From: Nitrospirillum viridazoti CBAmc
Lineage (GTDB): Bacteria > Pseudomonadota > Alphaproteobacteria > Azospirillales > Azospirillaceae
Direction: 5' to 3'
Assembly: GCF_000730165.1 (NCBI RefSeq)
Contig: NZ_CP022110.1
Location: 2,627,501-2,691,500, forward strand
DNA: 64,000 bases
In this document: in pieces, positions 19,353-29,700 of the stretch
How the letters are laid out: each line of letters opens with the position of its first letter
Position numbering within the stretch: the stretch's first letter is position 1
The notes under the pieces: model-generated
Database searches by the model: none
What the model was told of the DNA's origin: nothing
The model's input: only the letters and a program-made list of their open reading frames with translations
Program-made: the position numbers and the translations under genes

Positions 19353-20627
19353 TCAGGCGGCGCTGGGTCCGTTCGCCAGTTCCCGGTGCAGGACCTCGGT
19401 ATCCAGCTCCTTTTCCCACTTGCTGACGGCGATGGTGGCCACGCCATTGCCCACCAGGTTGGTCAGGGCGCGGCATTCGCTCATGAAGCGGTCGATGCCG
19501 ATGAGCAGGGTCAGCGAGGCGATGGGAATGTCCGGCACCACGGCCAGCGTGGCCGCCAGGGTGATGAAGCCGGCGCCGGTGACGCCGCTGGCGCCCTTGG
19601 ACGTCAGCATGGCCACCAGCAGGATGGTGACCAGATGCCCGAAGGTCAGGTGGGTGTTGGTCGCCTGGGCCAGGAACAGCGTAGCCAGGGTCATGTAGAT
19701 GTTGGTGCCGTCCAGGTTGAAGCTGTAGCCCGACGGGATCACCAGGCCCACCACGGGGCGGGCGCAGCCCAGGCGTTCCATCTTCTCCATCATCTGGGGC
19801 AGCACCGTCTCGGATGAGGAGGTGCCCAGGACGATCAGCAGCTCGGCCTTGATGTAGTTGATGAAGCGCAGGATGGAGAAGCCGCAGATCCAACCGACGA
19901 CGCCCAGCACCACCAGCACGAACAGCAGGCTGGTCAGGTAGAAGCTGCCGATCAGCATGCCCAGGTTGATCAGGGCGGCGATGCCGTACTTGCCGATGGT
20001 GAAAGCCATGGCGCCGAAGGCACCGATGGGGGCCAGGCGCACCACCATGTGGATGATGCGGAAGAAGATCTTCGACATGCGCTCGATGACCACCGTGGCC
20101 GGCTTGCCGTAGTCGCCCAGGTGGGCGATGGCGAACCCGGTCAGGATGGCGATCAGCAGGACCTGCAGCAGGTCGCCGCCGCCCAGCGCACCCAGATAGG
20201 TGTCGGGGATGATACCCAGGATGTGGTCGGCCACGGTGTCCTTGGCGGCCTTGTCGACATAGGTCGACACCGCCTTGGCGTCCAGGGTGTGGGGGTCGAC
20301 GTTCATGCCGGTGCCCGGCCGCACCACCTCGCCCACCAGCAGGCCGATGACCAGCGCGAAGGTGGAGATGACCTCGAAATAGATCAGGGCCTTGCCGCCC
20401 ACGCGGCCGACCTTCTTCATGTCGGTCATGGCGGAGATGCCGCTGACCACGGTGCAGAAGATGACCGGCGCGATCATCATCTTGACCAGCTTGATGAACC
20501 CGTCGCCCAGCGGCTTCAGCGAGGCGCCGAAGCTGGGCCAGATGCTGCCGACGATGATGCCCAGGATGATGGCGATGATGACTTGGAAGTAGAGGACCGA
20601 GTACCAGGGCTTTTTCACATGTTCCAT
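19353..20627 (-). CDS. dctA: C4-dicarboxylate:cation symporter DctA
   Basis: A 424-residue dicarboxylate/amino acid:cation symporter (DAACS) that imports succinate, fumarate and malate across the inner membrane. It begins [20 protein letters not shown], and shows the family signatures: [21 protein letters not shown] (TM2), [17 protein letters not shown] (serine-rich re-entrant loop HP1), [19 protein letters not shown] (TM7 cation site) and [15 protein letters not shown] (HP2). The frame is open to 20729, but the ATG at 20627 has an ideal AAGGGAGA site and the family N-terminus. No dctBD two-component genes adjoin it; the sensor kinases further on do not resemble DctB closely. Confidence 0.95.
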   Translation of the reverse strand: MEHVKKPWYSVLYFQVIIAIILGIIVGSIWPSFGASLKPLGDGFIKLVKMMIAPVIFCTVVSGISAMTDMKKVGRVGGKALIYFEVISTFALVIGLLVGEVVRPGTGMNVDPHTLDAKAVSTYVDKAAKDTVADHILGIIPDTYLGALGGGDLLQVLLIAILTGFAIAHLGDYGKPATVVIERMSKIFFRIIHMVVRLAPIGAFGAMAFTIGKYGIAALINLGMLIGSFYLTSLLFVLVVLGVVGWICGFSILRFINYIKAELLIVLGTSSSETVLPQMMEKMERLGCARPVVGLVIPSGYSFNLDGTNIYMTLATLFLAQATNTHLTFGHLVTILLVAMLTSKGASGVTGAGFITLAATLAVVPDIPIASLTLLIGIDRFMSECRALTNLVGNGVATIAVSKWEKELDTEVLHRELANGPSAA

Positions 20628-20889
20628 GGGCACATCTCCCTTAGCCTCTTGTGACGAGGCGTGTTGCCGGGCCCCCATTCCCGATGCCCCAGGGACCCGC
20701 GGCCACAGCACGGCCGTTAGGTGCGACAAGAAAGCAATTGCCAGGTGAGATCAAGGCTTAAGGCGGGGTTTCGTCCGCCGCTCCTCATGAAATTTTTTGA
20801 CCGATGCGGCCGCGACAACAGCCGGTCGCGGCAATCGCTTCCCCTTGGCCTTCCCCCGGTGTCTTTCGCTTGCCCAATAAAAAGTCGTT

Positions 20890-21408
20890 TTAAAAGACGG
20901 TCAGTTGCGGCGGCGCCGTCTTCAGCAGGTTCTCCAGCCGCTCCACCACCTCTTCCATGTTCACGCGCACGCGGTCCAGTTCGTCCGCCGTCTTGTCGTC
21001 GATGCCGGCCTCGAACAGCATCATGTCGTAGTCGGCCAGCACCTTGGTGAAGGCCTCGCGCTCATGCTGCAGGATCTCATAGGCGCCCAGCGCGTGGACC
21101 AGCAGCTGCGGCGGATTGCGGAAGAAGGCCAGGCTGACGCGGGTGAAGGCGGCGATGGACCGCAGGCGCATACGGATGAGCCAGGACTTCAGTTCACGCG
21201 GCGCGTCGTTGGGACGGCTCTCGGCCTTGTCGCCGATGGTGAAGATCATGGCCTGGATCTCGTGATAGACGGCGCGCGCCTTCTTGTAGTCCGGGAAGGA
21301 CTGGGCGGGGCGGCCGGACATCTGCTCGAAAGAGGTCACCGTGGACGACAGCGATCCCGCCAGCTCACGCAGCAGGGCGCCGTGGTTGACCTCCTTCTTC
21401 ATGCGCAT
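20890..21408 (-). CDS. Conserved hypothetical protein (172 aa) behind a sensor kinase gene
   Basis: A predicted cytoplasmic, mostly helical protein. It starts MRMKKEVNHGALLRELAGSLSSTVTSFEQMSGRPAQSFPDYKKARAV and ends with a heptad-like segment rich in Glu and Leu (DELDRVRVNMEEVVERLENLL). No signal, membrane helix or catalytic motif is visible, and I do not recognise the family. The ATG at 21408 is chosen because AGGGAC lies ten bases upstream; the longer frame to 21531 runs into the kinase gene. It lies 37 bases downstream of the 7TMR-DISM kinase gene on the same strand, so both are probably in one transcript and it may take part in that signalling route. Confidence 0.7.
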   Translation of the reverse strand: MRMKKEVNHGALLRELAGSLSSTVTSFEQMSGRPAQSFPDYKKARAVYHEIQAMIFTIGDKAESRPNDAPRELKSWLIRMRLRSIAAFTRVSLAFFRNPPQLLVHALGAYEILQHEREAFTKVLADYDMMLFEAGIDDKTADELDRVRVNMEEVVERLENLLKTAPPQLTVF

Positions 21409-21445
21409 GGGGGCGATGTCCCTGTAACGGATCAGACGCCCCAGC

Positions 21446-23677
21446 TTAGCGCGCCAACCCCGTCGCCACCAGGGTATCCGGTGTATGGGGTCGGCCCGCG
21501 GCGTCCGCCGCCCTCTCATCCCCGCGGGCATTCCCGCGGGCGGTCAGGTCGTCGATCTCCAGATCGCGGCCCCGCAGATCGGGCAGGATCAGGGTGAAGC
21601 GGGTGCCGGCACCGGCCTCGCTGGCCGCCGTGACCGTGCCCTTCAGGCGGTGGGTCACCAGGTTGTAGACGATGTTGAGGCCCAGGCCCGTGCCGCCCGC
21701 CCCGCGCCGCGTGGTGAAGAAGGGGTCGAAGATGCGCGGCAGGATGGCCGCCGGGATGCCCCGGCCGTCGTCCTGGTACACCACCTCCGCCCCGCCGGCG
21801 TGTCCGTCCCGCTCGTGCCCGTCCCCCTGGGCCCCCGGGCCCTCCCCCGGTGGCAGGCGGCGGGCGGTGATGGTGATGCGGCCGCGCACGCCCGGCTCAT
21901 AGGCATGAAGGATGGAGTTGGAGACGAAGTTGGTCAGCACCTGGGCCAGCAGGCCTGGATAGGTCTCCAGTTCCACCGGGCCATGGCAGATGACCTCCGC
22001 CGTGTGCCCGCTGCGGCGCAGGTTGGGGCCCAGGCTGGACACCACCTCCTCCATGTAGGCACACAGCTCCACCCGCCGCCGCTCCTCTGAGCTCTGGTCG
22101 GCAGATACCTGCTTGAAGCTCTGGATCAGGCTGGCGGCGCGGCCGATGTTGGACAGCATGAGGCGGGAGGATTCCGCCAGGTCGCCCATGAAATCGGTCA
22201 GGTCGCTGCGGCGCAGGCGGCCGTCGCGCACCAGGTGATCGATGGCAGTGACCCGCTCGGAAACATGGGAGGCGGTGGTCAGGGTCACGCCGATGGGGGT
22301 GTTGATCTCATGCGCCACGCCGGCCACCAGCTGGCCCAACGAGGCCAGCTTTTCCGCCTGCACCAGCGCATCCTGCGACCGCTTCAGCTTTTCCAGGCTG
22401 TCGCTCAGTTCCGCCGTGCGGGTGCGCACGCGGTCCTCCAGCTCGTCATTGGCGCGGCGCAGGGCGGCCTCGCTGGCCTCCAGCGCCCGCTCGCGCTCCT
22501 CCCGCTCCTTGCCGATGCGGTAGGCGACGCCGAAGGTCAGCAGCACCAGGCCGATGGCGTTGGGGGCGTAAAGCGCCGCCTCGGTCCAGATGGCGGCCGG
22601 CAGGACGCCGCTGGCGCGTAGCGACCAAACGACCGCCACACCCACGATGGGCAGGAAGCCCAGCAGGAAGAAGCGGGCGTTGACGGAACGCCGCAGGTCG
22701 CGCACCGCCGCCGTCAGCGTCAGGGCCGAGCCCAGCAGCGCCAGCGCCTGCGCGATGCCGGAGCCCCGCGCTGGATCCAGGTAATGCAGGGGCGTGTCCA
22801 AAACCAACAGGCCGGTGGACAGCAGCAGCAGCCGGGCGATCCAGGGTTGCCGCCGCCTCAGGTTCAGAAACTGCACGGCGAAGATCTGGCCCACGGCCAC
22901 GGGCAGGGTGCCAACCACCTCGCGATAATAATGGCTGGCCAGATCGGCCGGCAGGTGCTCCCAGGGATAGCCCAGCTGGCCGTAGATGTAGGCCAGGGTG
23001 ATCAGGGCGTAGAACAGCAGGGTCACCCCCACCTCCACCCCCGCCATCACCACCAGGGCGAACTGATAGGCGGCGGCGATGATGAGGACGCCGAAGGTCA
23101 GGCCGTGCAGCAGGATGTCGCGGCGGTCCACCTGGGCTTGGGCGTCGCTGCTGCGCAGGTAGAGCGCGAAGGAGGCGAAGTAGTGCTCCACCCGCATGTA
23201 CAGCACCGTGCGCCCCGGCAGCAGAGCCAGGGCGAAGACGGGGTAGCGGTGGGGAATGTCAGTGCCCCGCGCCGCCGCCCCCTCGGCCACGTGCCGCTGC
23301 GCGGCCGGGAGCAGCCCATCGCCAGAGAACACGTAGAGATCCAGGCTGCGGTAATAGGGATAAGCGAAGACCAGCAGCCGGTCGATCGTGCCATCGGTCG
23401 GGTTGTCCAGAGTGATGCGCGCCCAATAGGCGGAATGGGTGCGGGCGAAACCGGGCGTATCGCGGGTGGCCGGGGTGAAGCGGGTGGCCGCTGGGCCCGA
23501 CGTGACGTCGGCCAGGGTCAGGTCCCGCCCCTTGTCCTCCAGCAACTCCAGATGGCCGCCAAGGGACAGGTCCGGGCCGTTCACCGTCACCGTGTCCGCG
23601 CGGGCCGCCGCAGGCGCCAGCGACGCGAGCGCAAGGAACAGCAGGACGGCCAGCACCGCCCGCAGGCGGCAGCCCAT
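21446..23677 (-). CDS. 7TMR-DISM sensor histidine kinase
   Basis: A 743-residue membrane sensor kinase. It has a signal peptide (LRAVLAVLLFLALASLAPAAARA), a periplasmic 7TMR-DISM type 2 domain (about 30-180; THSAYWARITLDNP is typical), a seven-helix membrane block (about 190-400), a coiled coil (about 405-460), a HisKA-like segment with the phospho-acceptor H in VAGVAHEINTPIG, and a HATPase_c domain (N box LTNFVSNSILHAYE, G1 DDGRGIP, G2 GTGLGLNIV). DISM domains sense small ligands, possibly carbohydrates or nucleotides; the ligand is unknown. Upstream in-frame ATGs at 23713 and 23716 are possible. No response regulator is adjacent. It diverges from a second sensor kinase. Confidence 0.88.
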   Translation of the reverse strand: MGCRLRAVLAVLLFLALASLAPAAARADTVTVNGPDLSLGGHLELLEDKGRDLTLADVTSGPAATRFTPATRDTPGFARTHSAYWARITLDNPTDGTIDRLLVFAYPYYRSLDLYVFSGDGLLPAAQRHVAEGAAARGTDIPHRYPVFALALLPGRTVLYMRVEHYFASFALYLRSSDAQAQVDRRDILLHGLTFGVLIIAAAYQFALVVMAGVEVGVTLLFYALITLAYIYGQLGYPWEHLPADLASHYYREVVGTLPVAVGQIFAVQFLNLRRRQPWIARLLLLSTGLLVLDTPLHYLDPARGSGIAQALALLGSALTLTAAVRDLRRSVNARFFLLGFLPIVGVAVVWSLRASGVLPAAIWTEAALYAPNAIGLVLLTFGVAYRIGKEREERERALEASEAALRRANDELEDRVRTRTAELSDSLEKLKRSQDALVQAEKLASLGQLVAGVAHEINTPIGVTLTTASHVSERVTAIDHLVRDGRLRRSDLTDFMGDLAESSRLMLSNIGRAASLIQSFKQVSADQSSEERRRVELCAYMEEVVSSLGPNLRRSGHTAEVICHGPVELETYPGLLAQVLTNFVSNSILHAYEPGVRGRITITARRLPPGEGPGAQGDGHERDGHAGGAEVVYQDDGRGIPAAILPRIFDPFFTTRRGAGGTGLGLNIVYNLVTHRLKGTVTAASEAGAGTRFTLILPDLRGRDLEIDDLTARGNARGDERAADAAGRPHTPDTLVATGLAR

Positions 23678-24021
23678 CCCCTCGTATCCCGCGCCCTGTC
23701 CCCGCACACCCATCATCCGTCCGCTAAACCCGTGGCTGGCGCAACCATGCCCTATCCAAGCTGGAAAGGCACGCCTTGCGTGTCCTGATGACGCCGGGCA
23801 CGCGCGAACCGTCAACCGGCCCCACCCTGTCACGTGCGAACCGCCCCGTTCCGGTCCCGGCCCGTTCCGTTTCTGGCGCGCAGCCGGCCATCAATTGCCA
23901 GGCCCGCGCCCCCATGATAAGCGTCGCGGAAGGATGGGCCCGCCCTCTTCCGGGCAATGCCGGGGGCGGGCGGGGCCATCTGGCGGGACGAACAAGGTGG
24001 CGGGACGCCCTTGGGCACGAC
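23678..24021. other. Intergenic space between two divergent sensor kinase genes
   Basis: A 344-bp stretch without a convincing gene. Either kinase could start somewhat inside it. No clear promoter, operator or hairpin pattern was recognised. Confidence 0.5.
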
Positions 24022-25998
24022 ATGGCGGGACGGCGGGTCATGAGACGGCTGGCGGATTGGATGAAATCCATCGGGCCGGGCCGCCTGATCAACATCTCGC
24101 TGGCCGCCGGCATCGTGCTGTCCCTGGTGTTCGTTCATGCCGAGTTCACCCGGGGCCTGAATTCCCGCCGTGCCGAAATCCGCCAGGCCATGGATACCCA
24201 GGCCATCGCCCTGGACGGGACGCTGGCCGCCATTTCGGGCCGGGTGGAGCGCCTGCGGGAGTGGACCCGGCACGCGCTGCTGGCCCCGCCAGCCGACACC
24301 CCCCAATTGAACGCCTTCCTGGACGGGGTGGCCCAAGCCGGCGCGGATGAGGTGCCGATGCTGGACCGCGTCGGCCCGGCCGACACCAATCCGTTGGACG
24401 GACCCGTGCCCGCCGCCCTGCTGGCCCTGCCCGACCGCGCCTTGGCGCGGCATGAGGGATTGTCGCGTCCCGACCGCACCCATTGGCGGGCCGAGGCGGC
24501 AACCGCCGTGGCCCTGGCCCAGCAGCTGGCACTGGACGTGCGCACCCAGCCCGGCCTTGGGCGCGGCTATTTCATCGCCACCTCCGGCCTGGTGGCGGTG
24601 GCGCCCTGGCGGTCCGCCGATAATGCCCAGGGGCTGATGGCGGGCATCTTCGAGCGCAACGCCTATCGCCTGTCCACCCTGGCCGCCAATCCCACCGGCC
24701 GCGCGCTGTGGACAGAGACGCCCGCCCCGCCGCCTCAGGGCGCCGCGCAGGATGAGGCGCCAGCCCAGCCGCTGCCCACCGTCGCCGCTCCCATCGATGA
24801 CCAGGGCCGTTTCCTGGGTGTGGTGGCCTTCGACCTGGATCCCGCCCTGCTGGCCCTGCCCACGGCCGATGCCGGCGGCGGTGGCGCCGTGCTGCTGCTG
24901 GGATGGGACGACCGCCTGCTGTCGGCCGCCGGCACCCCGCCCGCCGACCTGTTCCAGCAGGGCCGGCCCACCCCCGTCGGTCTGGCGGCGGTGATGGGCA
25001 AGACAGCCGCCACGGCCGAGCACGCGGGCTATCTCATCACCACCCGCCCCCTTACCAACGCCCCCTGGCGCCTGGTGCACGTGGCGCCGCGCGCCGCCCT
25101 CACCTGGTCGCTGGTCATGCACACCGCCGGGTCCATGGCGGGATTTTCCAGCGTACTGCTGGCGGTGGTGCTGCTGTTCAACATGGTGGTGCGGCGCATG
25201 GTGCGCTCTCAGGAACGCTCCGCCGCGGCGGAGCGGGAGGCGCGGGCGGCCACGGAACAGGCCCTGGCCGAACTGCGCGCCGCCCATGATGAGCTGGACT
25301 TCCTGAACCGGGAGAAGACGCGCTTCTTCTCGCTGATCTCCCACGACCTGCGCGGGCCCTTCAACGTGCTGCTGGGCATGACCAAGGAGCTGGCGGACTA
25401 CGGCACTCGCATGGCGCCGGCCGACGTGGCCGACTTCGCCGCGTCGGTGCACCAGAGCGCGGTCACCGCCCACACCCTGCTGGACAACCTGTTGAACTGG
25501 TCGCGGGTGCAGATGTCGGGCACGCCCTTCAGCCCGTCGGTCATGCCGCTGGGCGAGGTGGTGGCGGCCGCCATCCATGACCTGGGCCCCACGGCCGATG
25601 CCAAGGGCATCCGCATCCTGGACGCCTCGGGCGACCGCCACATCCTGGCCGACCGCACCATGGTGCTGGCCATCCTGCGCAACCTGCTGGCCAACGCCAT
25701 CAAGTTCAGCCACCCCAACCAGGGCGTCCAGGTGACCTCGCGGGCGCTGGGCGACCGGCTGGAGATCGCGGTGGCCGACCGGGGCATCGGCATGGATCCC
25801 GAACAGCTGGACCAGCTGTACCGCCGCGAGGCGCAGGACAGCCGCCCCGGCACGTTGGGTGAGGTCGGCACCGGCCTGGGCCTGACCCTGGTGCGCGACC
25901 TAGTGGCCCGCCACGGCGGGGTCCTGGCCCTCGACAGCCAGCCGGGCGTGGGCACCACCGTCAGCTTCACGGTGCCGCTGGCTGCCGCCCCACGTTAA
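24022..25998 (+). CDS. Cache-domain sensor histidine kinase
   Basis: A 658-residue sensor kinase. TM1 (LINISLAAGIVLSLVFVHAEF), a periplasmic double-Cache-like domain (about 45-355, including GRGYFIATSGLVAVAPWR and VVAFDLDPALLALP), TM2 (about 370-395), a short coiled coil, HisKA with phospho-acceptor H in FFSLISHDLRGPFNV, then HATPase_c (N box LRNLLANAIKFSH, G1 VADRGIGMD, G2 GTGLGLTLV). This is a complete catalytic kinase core with no receiver domain. The frame is open to 23776; starts at 24022, 24040 or 24061 all leave TM1 intact and ribosome binding sites do not decide. The ligand and cognate regulator are unknown. A structured repeat begins 11 bases after its stop. Confidence 0.88.
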   Translation: MAGRRVMRRLADWMKSIGPGRLINISLAAGIVLSLVFVHAEFTRGLNSRRAEIRQAMDTQAIALDGTLAAISGRVERLREWTRHALLAPPADTPQLNAFLDGVAQAGADEVPMLDRVGPADTNPLDGPVPAALLALPDRALARHEGLSRPDRTHWRAEAATAVALAQQLALDVRTQPGLGRGYFIATSGLVAVAPWRSADNAQGLMAGIFERNAYRLSTLAANPTGRALWTETPAPPPQGAAQDEAPAQPLPTVAAPIDDQGRFLGVVAFDLDPALLALPTADAGGGGAVLLLGWDDRLLSAAGTPPADLFQQGRPTPVGLAAVMGKTAATAEHAGYLITTRPLTNAPWRLVHVAPRAALTWSLVMHTAGSMAGFSSVLLAVVLLFNMVVRRMVRSQERSAAAEREARAATEQALAELRAAHDELDFLNREKTRFFSLISHDLRGPFNVLLGMTKELADYGTRMAPADVADFAASVHQSAVTAHTLLDNLLNWSRVQMSGTPFSPSVMPLGEVVAAAIHDLGPTADAKGIRILDASGDRHILADRTMVLAILRNLLANAIKFSHPNQGVQVTSRALGDRLEIAVADRGIGMDPEQLDQLYRREAQDSRPGTLGEVGTGLGLTLVRDLVARHGGVLALDSQPGVGTTVSFTVPLAAAPR

Positions 25999-26008
25999 AC
26001 TGGCACGC

Positions 26009-26136
26009 CCTCAATCGCCGGGCGCCGGCATCCGCCGGCTTGGCTGTCCTCGTTTTGCCGTCCACTGCGTTCCCCGCAAAACTCCGGCGGACGCAGTCGC
26101 GTCCTACAGCGGCAGGAGGGGAATCCTCATGCCGCT
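26009..26136 (+). repeat. Structured intergenic repeat, copy A (four hairpins)
   Basis: A 128-bp element also found at 61248-61371 (+) and 40059-40181 (-). Hairpin I: GCCGGC (26024-26029), loop ATCC, GCCGGC. Hairpin II: GTTTTGC (26052-26058) with GCAAAAC (26076-26082). Hairpin III: GGACGC (26089-26094), loop AGTC, GCGTCC. Hairpin IV: AGCGGCA (26108-26114) with TGCCGCT (26130-26136), extended inward by five more pairs. The three copies differ in the arms by paired changes. It begins 11 bases after the kinase stop and lies before the convergent arsC-like gene. Confidence 0.85.
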
Positions 26137-26190
26137 GCTATGGGGCCATACCGCCCCGCTTCCGCCCCAATTTCCTGGCAGATGGGAAAA

Positions 26191-26538
26191 TCAGAGCACC
26201 TCGGCCAGTCTTTCCGCCGGGCGGCACAGCACGGCGCCCTTGGGGCTGCGCGCGATGGGGCGCTCGATCAGGATGGGGTGTTCCACCATGAGGTCCAGCA
26301 GGGCCTCGTCGCCATAACCGCCGGCGGGCTCGTTCGCCAGCAAATCGTCGTTGCCGCGGCGGCGCAGGATGTCGGCCGGGCGGGCCTTCAGGGCGGCCAG
26401 CATGTCGACCAAGGCGGCGCGGTCGGGCGGGGTCTTCAGGTATTCCACCACCTGGACCTCATGTCCGCCGGCCTGCAGGTCGGCCAGCACCCGGCGCGAG
26501 GTGGAGCATTTGGGGTTGTGCCAGAGAGTCACGATCAT
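26191..26538 (-). CDS. ArsC family (glutaredoxin-dependent arsenate reductase-like) protein
   Basis: A 115-residue ArsC/Spx-fold protein. The N-terminus MIVTLWHNPKCSTSRRVLADL carries the active-site cysteine at position 11, followed by the conserved arginine three residues later. LIERPIARSPKGAVLCRP in the C-terminal part matches the ArsC phosphate-binding Arg pattern. Members reduce arsenate using glutathione/glutaredoxin, but many chromosomal copies without an ars operon (YffB-like) have no proven arsenate role. No arsenite pump or ArsR gene is adjacent here. The ATG at 26538 gives the family length; the frame upstream is unrelated. A glutaredoxin gene is about 9 kb away. Confidence 0.85.
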   Translation of the reverse strand: MIVTLWHNPKCSTSRRVLADLQAGGHEVQVVEYLKTPPDRAALVDMLAALKARPADILRRRGNDDLLANEPAGGYGDEALLDLMVEHPILIERPIARSPKGAVLCRPAERLAEVL

Positions 26539-26723
26539 GGGCGATGGTTCCAGGATGGGTTGACGGAAAGCGGGCACCATAGCCGCGCGCCCGGCAAGAG
26601 GCCATCCGCCGGAAGGGCAAGGCCGGCGCCCCAAGGCAGGGCAAGTGTAACGTTACGTTTTCAGCCTTCCACCCCGGCCCCGGCCTGGACTATGACTGCG
26701 ATCTTGGCTGAGTGAGGTGAACG

Positions 26724-29700
26724 ATGTGCGGCATCGCCGGTTTCCTGGGTAATCGCAACTGGACCCGCACGGCGGACCTATCCTGGCTGGAGGCCGTTGC
26801 CGACCGGCTGGCCCAGGCGAGCCACCCCGCCGCCATCGACGCCGCCCTGGACGGGCTGGTGGCGCATTTCACCGACCTGATGGCCTTCCCCACCCATATG
26901 GCCGCCGTGGCCGATCCGGCCGCCGCCGCCCTGCTGACGGCGGTGGCCGATCGCATCGACGCGTTGGAGACGATGCTCCGGTCCGGCGAGGCCGCCCGCG
27001 ACGTGGCGGTGGAGCGCACAGCCGAACGGCTGCGCGATTATGCCTGGCAGCTGCGGACCGAGGTGCTGGGCAACATCGGCCGCACTCTGGCCCTGCTGCC
27101 GGACGGTGCCGCCGCCACCCGGCCGCAGCATGCTGTGGCCTGGGCCGCGGAACAGGTGCTGGAGAATCTGGATCGGCTGGAGGTGCGCGGGCGCGACAGC
27201 GCCGGCATCGCCCTGCAGATCACCATCGACCATCGCTACACCCTGGACGACCTGCCGGCGGCCCTGCGCGCCGGTGCCGCCGAGCGGCTGGCCGTGGGCG
27301 ACCGGCACGAGGGCCTGGCGCTGCACGCCCTGCCCGACGGCCGCACCACCGTGCGCTTCACCTACAAGGTGGCCACCCTGATCGGCCGCCTGGGCGACAA
27401 CGGCGCCTTTCTGCGCGCCCGCATGCGCGCCGACGCCGTGCTGTGGGCGGTGGCTGGCCACGCCGACGGCTTCAGCGCCATCGCCCACACCCGCTGGGCC
27501 TCCCACGGCGCCATCAGCCTGCCCAATTGCCATCCGCTGAACGCCCGCCTGCTGAACGAGACGGGCGCCGGCAAGGCCGCCACGGCGCTGGACGCCGATG
27601 CCGACGCCATGGTGGCCCTGAACGGCGACATCGACAATTACCGGGCCCTGACCGAGAGCGCCATCGAGGGTACCGGCCACGCCCTGCCCACCGACACCAC
27701 CACCGACACCAAGGTCATCCCGGTGCTGTTCCGCCTGGAAGGCGAAACCGGCAATGGGGGCGGCAACGCCGACCGCTTCCTGGCCACCATCCGGCGCCTG
27801 GACGGGTCCATGGCCATCATCCTGCAGCACCCGGCCGATCCGGAGCGCCTGCAGCTGGGCCAGAAGGGCAGTGGGCAGAGCCTGTTTGTGGCCGAGGTGA
27901 ACGACGGCCTGATCGTCGCGTCGGAGAACTACGGCCTGGCGCCGCGCGCCCGCCGGTCCATTCCGCTGGCGCAGGTGGAGCGCGGCGGCCTGGCCGTGGT
28001 CCTGTCGACGGCGGCGGGTGAGCCGGCGCTGTCGGCCCGCACGGTCGACGACGGCGCCCCGGCCAGCCTGAAGGCCGACGTCATCGAGATCTTCTCCCGC
28101 GATATCTTCCGCGGCCGCCACGACCACTTCTTCGAGAAGGAGGTGCATGAGGCCCCGGCCAGCGTGCGCAAGACCCTGGCCGGCCGTTATCGCCGCCAGG
28201 ACCGCCGCGTCAGCTTCGACCTGGGGCCGGCGGGCGGCACCGACACGGGGCCGTGGGCCGGCTTGCGCGCCCGCCTGGCCGATCCGGCCAAGCCGCCCAT
28301 CCGCCGCATTCTGGTGACGGGCCAGGGTACCGCCGCCATCGCCGCCATGGGCATCGAGCACCTGATCCGCCTGGCGCTGGACAAGGCACCGGTGACGGTG
28401 ACCAGCGCCAAGGCCTCGGAACTGTCCACCAACCTGGACGGCAAGAGCCTGGATGACGCCCTGGTCATCGCCATCAGCCAGAGCGGCACCACCACCGACA
28501 CCAACCGCACGGTGGACCTCGCCCGCGCCGCCGGCGCCTGGATCCACGCCATCGTCAACCGCCGCAACAGCCCCCTGGTGCGCAAGTCGGACAGCCACCT
28601 GTTCACCAGCGACGGCCGCGACATCGAGATGGCCGTGGCCTCCACCAAGGCCTTCTACAGCCAGGTGGCGGCGGGCAAGCTGACCGCCCTGTGCCTGGCC
28701 GACGCGCTGGGCACCCTGCCGGCCCAGCAGATCCATGACGAGACGGTGGCGCTGGAGGCCCTGCCCCAGCGCATCCAGGAGGTGCTGGACGACGAGGGCG
28801 CCATCGCCGCCTGCGCCCGGGCCTATGCCCCGCGCAACCGCTACTGGGCGGTGGTGGGCAACGGCGCCAACAAGGTCGCGGCCGAAGAGATCCGCATCAA
28901 GCTGTCGGAGCTTTGCTACAAGTCCATCCCGGTCGACTACACCGAGGACAAGAAGCACATCGACCTGTCGACCGAGCCGCTGACCCTGGTGGTGGCCAAC
29001 GACCTGGCCCCCCTGCTGGCCCAGGACACCGCCAAGGAAGTGGCCATCTTCAAGGCCCACAACGGCAAGCCCATCGTCTTCGCCGCCAAGGGCGAGACCT
29101 GCTTCGCCCCCTACGCCGAGGCGGTGGTGCATCTACCGTCGGCCGGCGCCGGCCTGGACTTCATCATGGCCACGGTGGCCGGCCACCTGTGGGGTTTCCA
29201 CGCCGCCCTGGCCATCGACGCCGAATCCCGCCCCTTCCGCGAGGTGTCGGCGGTGCTGGACCAGGCGCTGGCCGATCCGGAGCGGCCGGTCACGCCGGTG
29301 GCCACCAGCCTGGCCGCCATCATCGACCGCATCGCCGACGGGCAGTTGGACGCCGCATTGCCCGCCAGCTATGCCGCCCGCCTGGCCAAGCTGACCTCGG
29401 CCCTGCCCATGCTGGACACGCCGGGCGGCAAGCCGGAGCGGACGGCCGTCATCACGCGGGGCCAGGATCTGCTGCGCCTGGTGTTCGAGGAGACGTCGCG
29501 CCCCATCGACACCATTCGCCACCAGGCCAAGACCGTGACCGTGGGCATCTCCCGCCCCGGCCGTGAGATCAGCCCTCTGCTGCTGTCGGCCCTCGCCGAC
29601 CTGGGCGCCGCCCCCGCCGACCTGGCGGAGCCGGAGCGCCAGCTGCTGATCGCCCTGTCCACCCTGGTGATCGGGGTGGAGGGCGGCGTGCGCTATCACC

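Noticed and set aside
20628-20889. Possible sigma-54 promoter for dctA (TGGCAATTGC on the minus strand)
   Set aside because: The spacing between the GG and GC elements does not fit the -24/-12 rule, so a DctD-type promoter is not supported.
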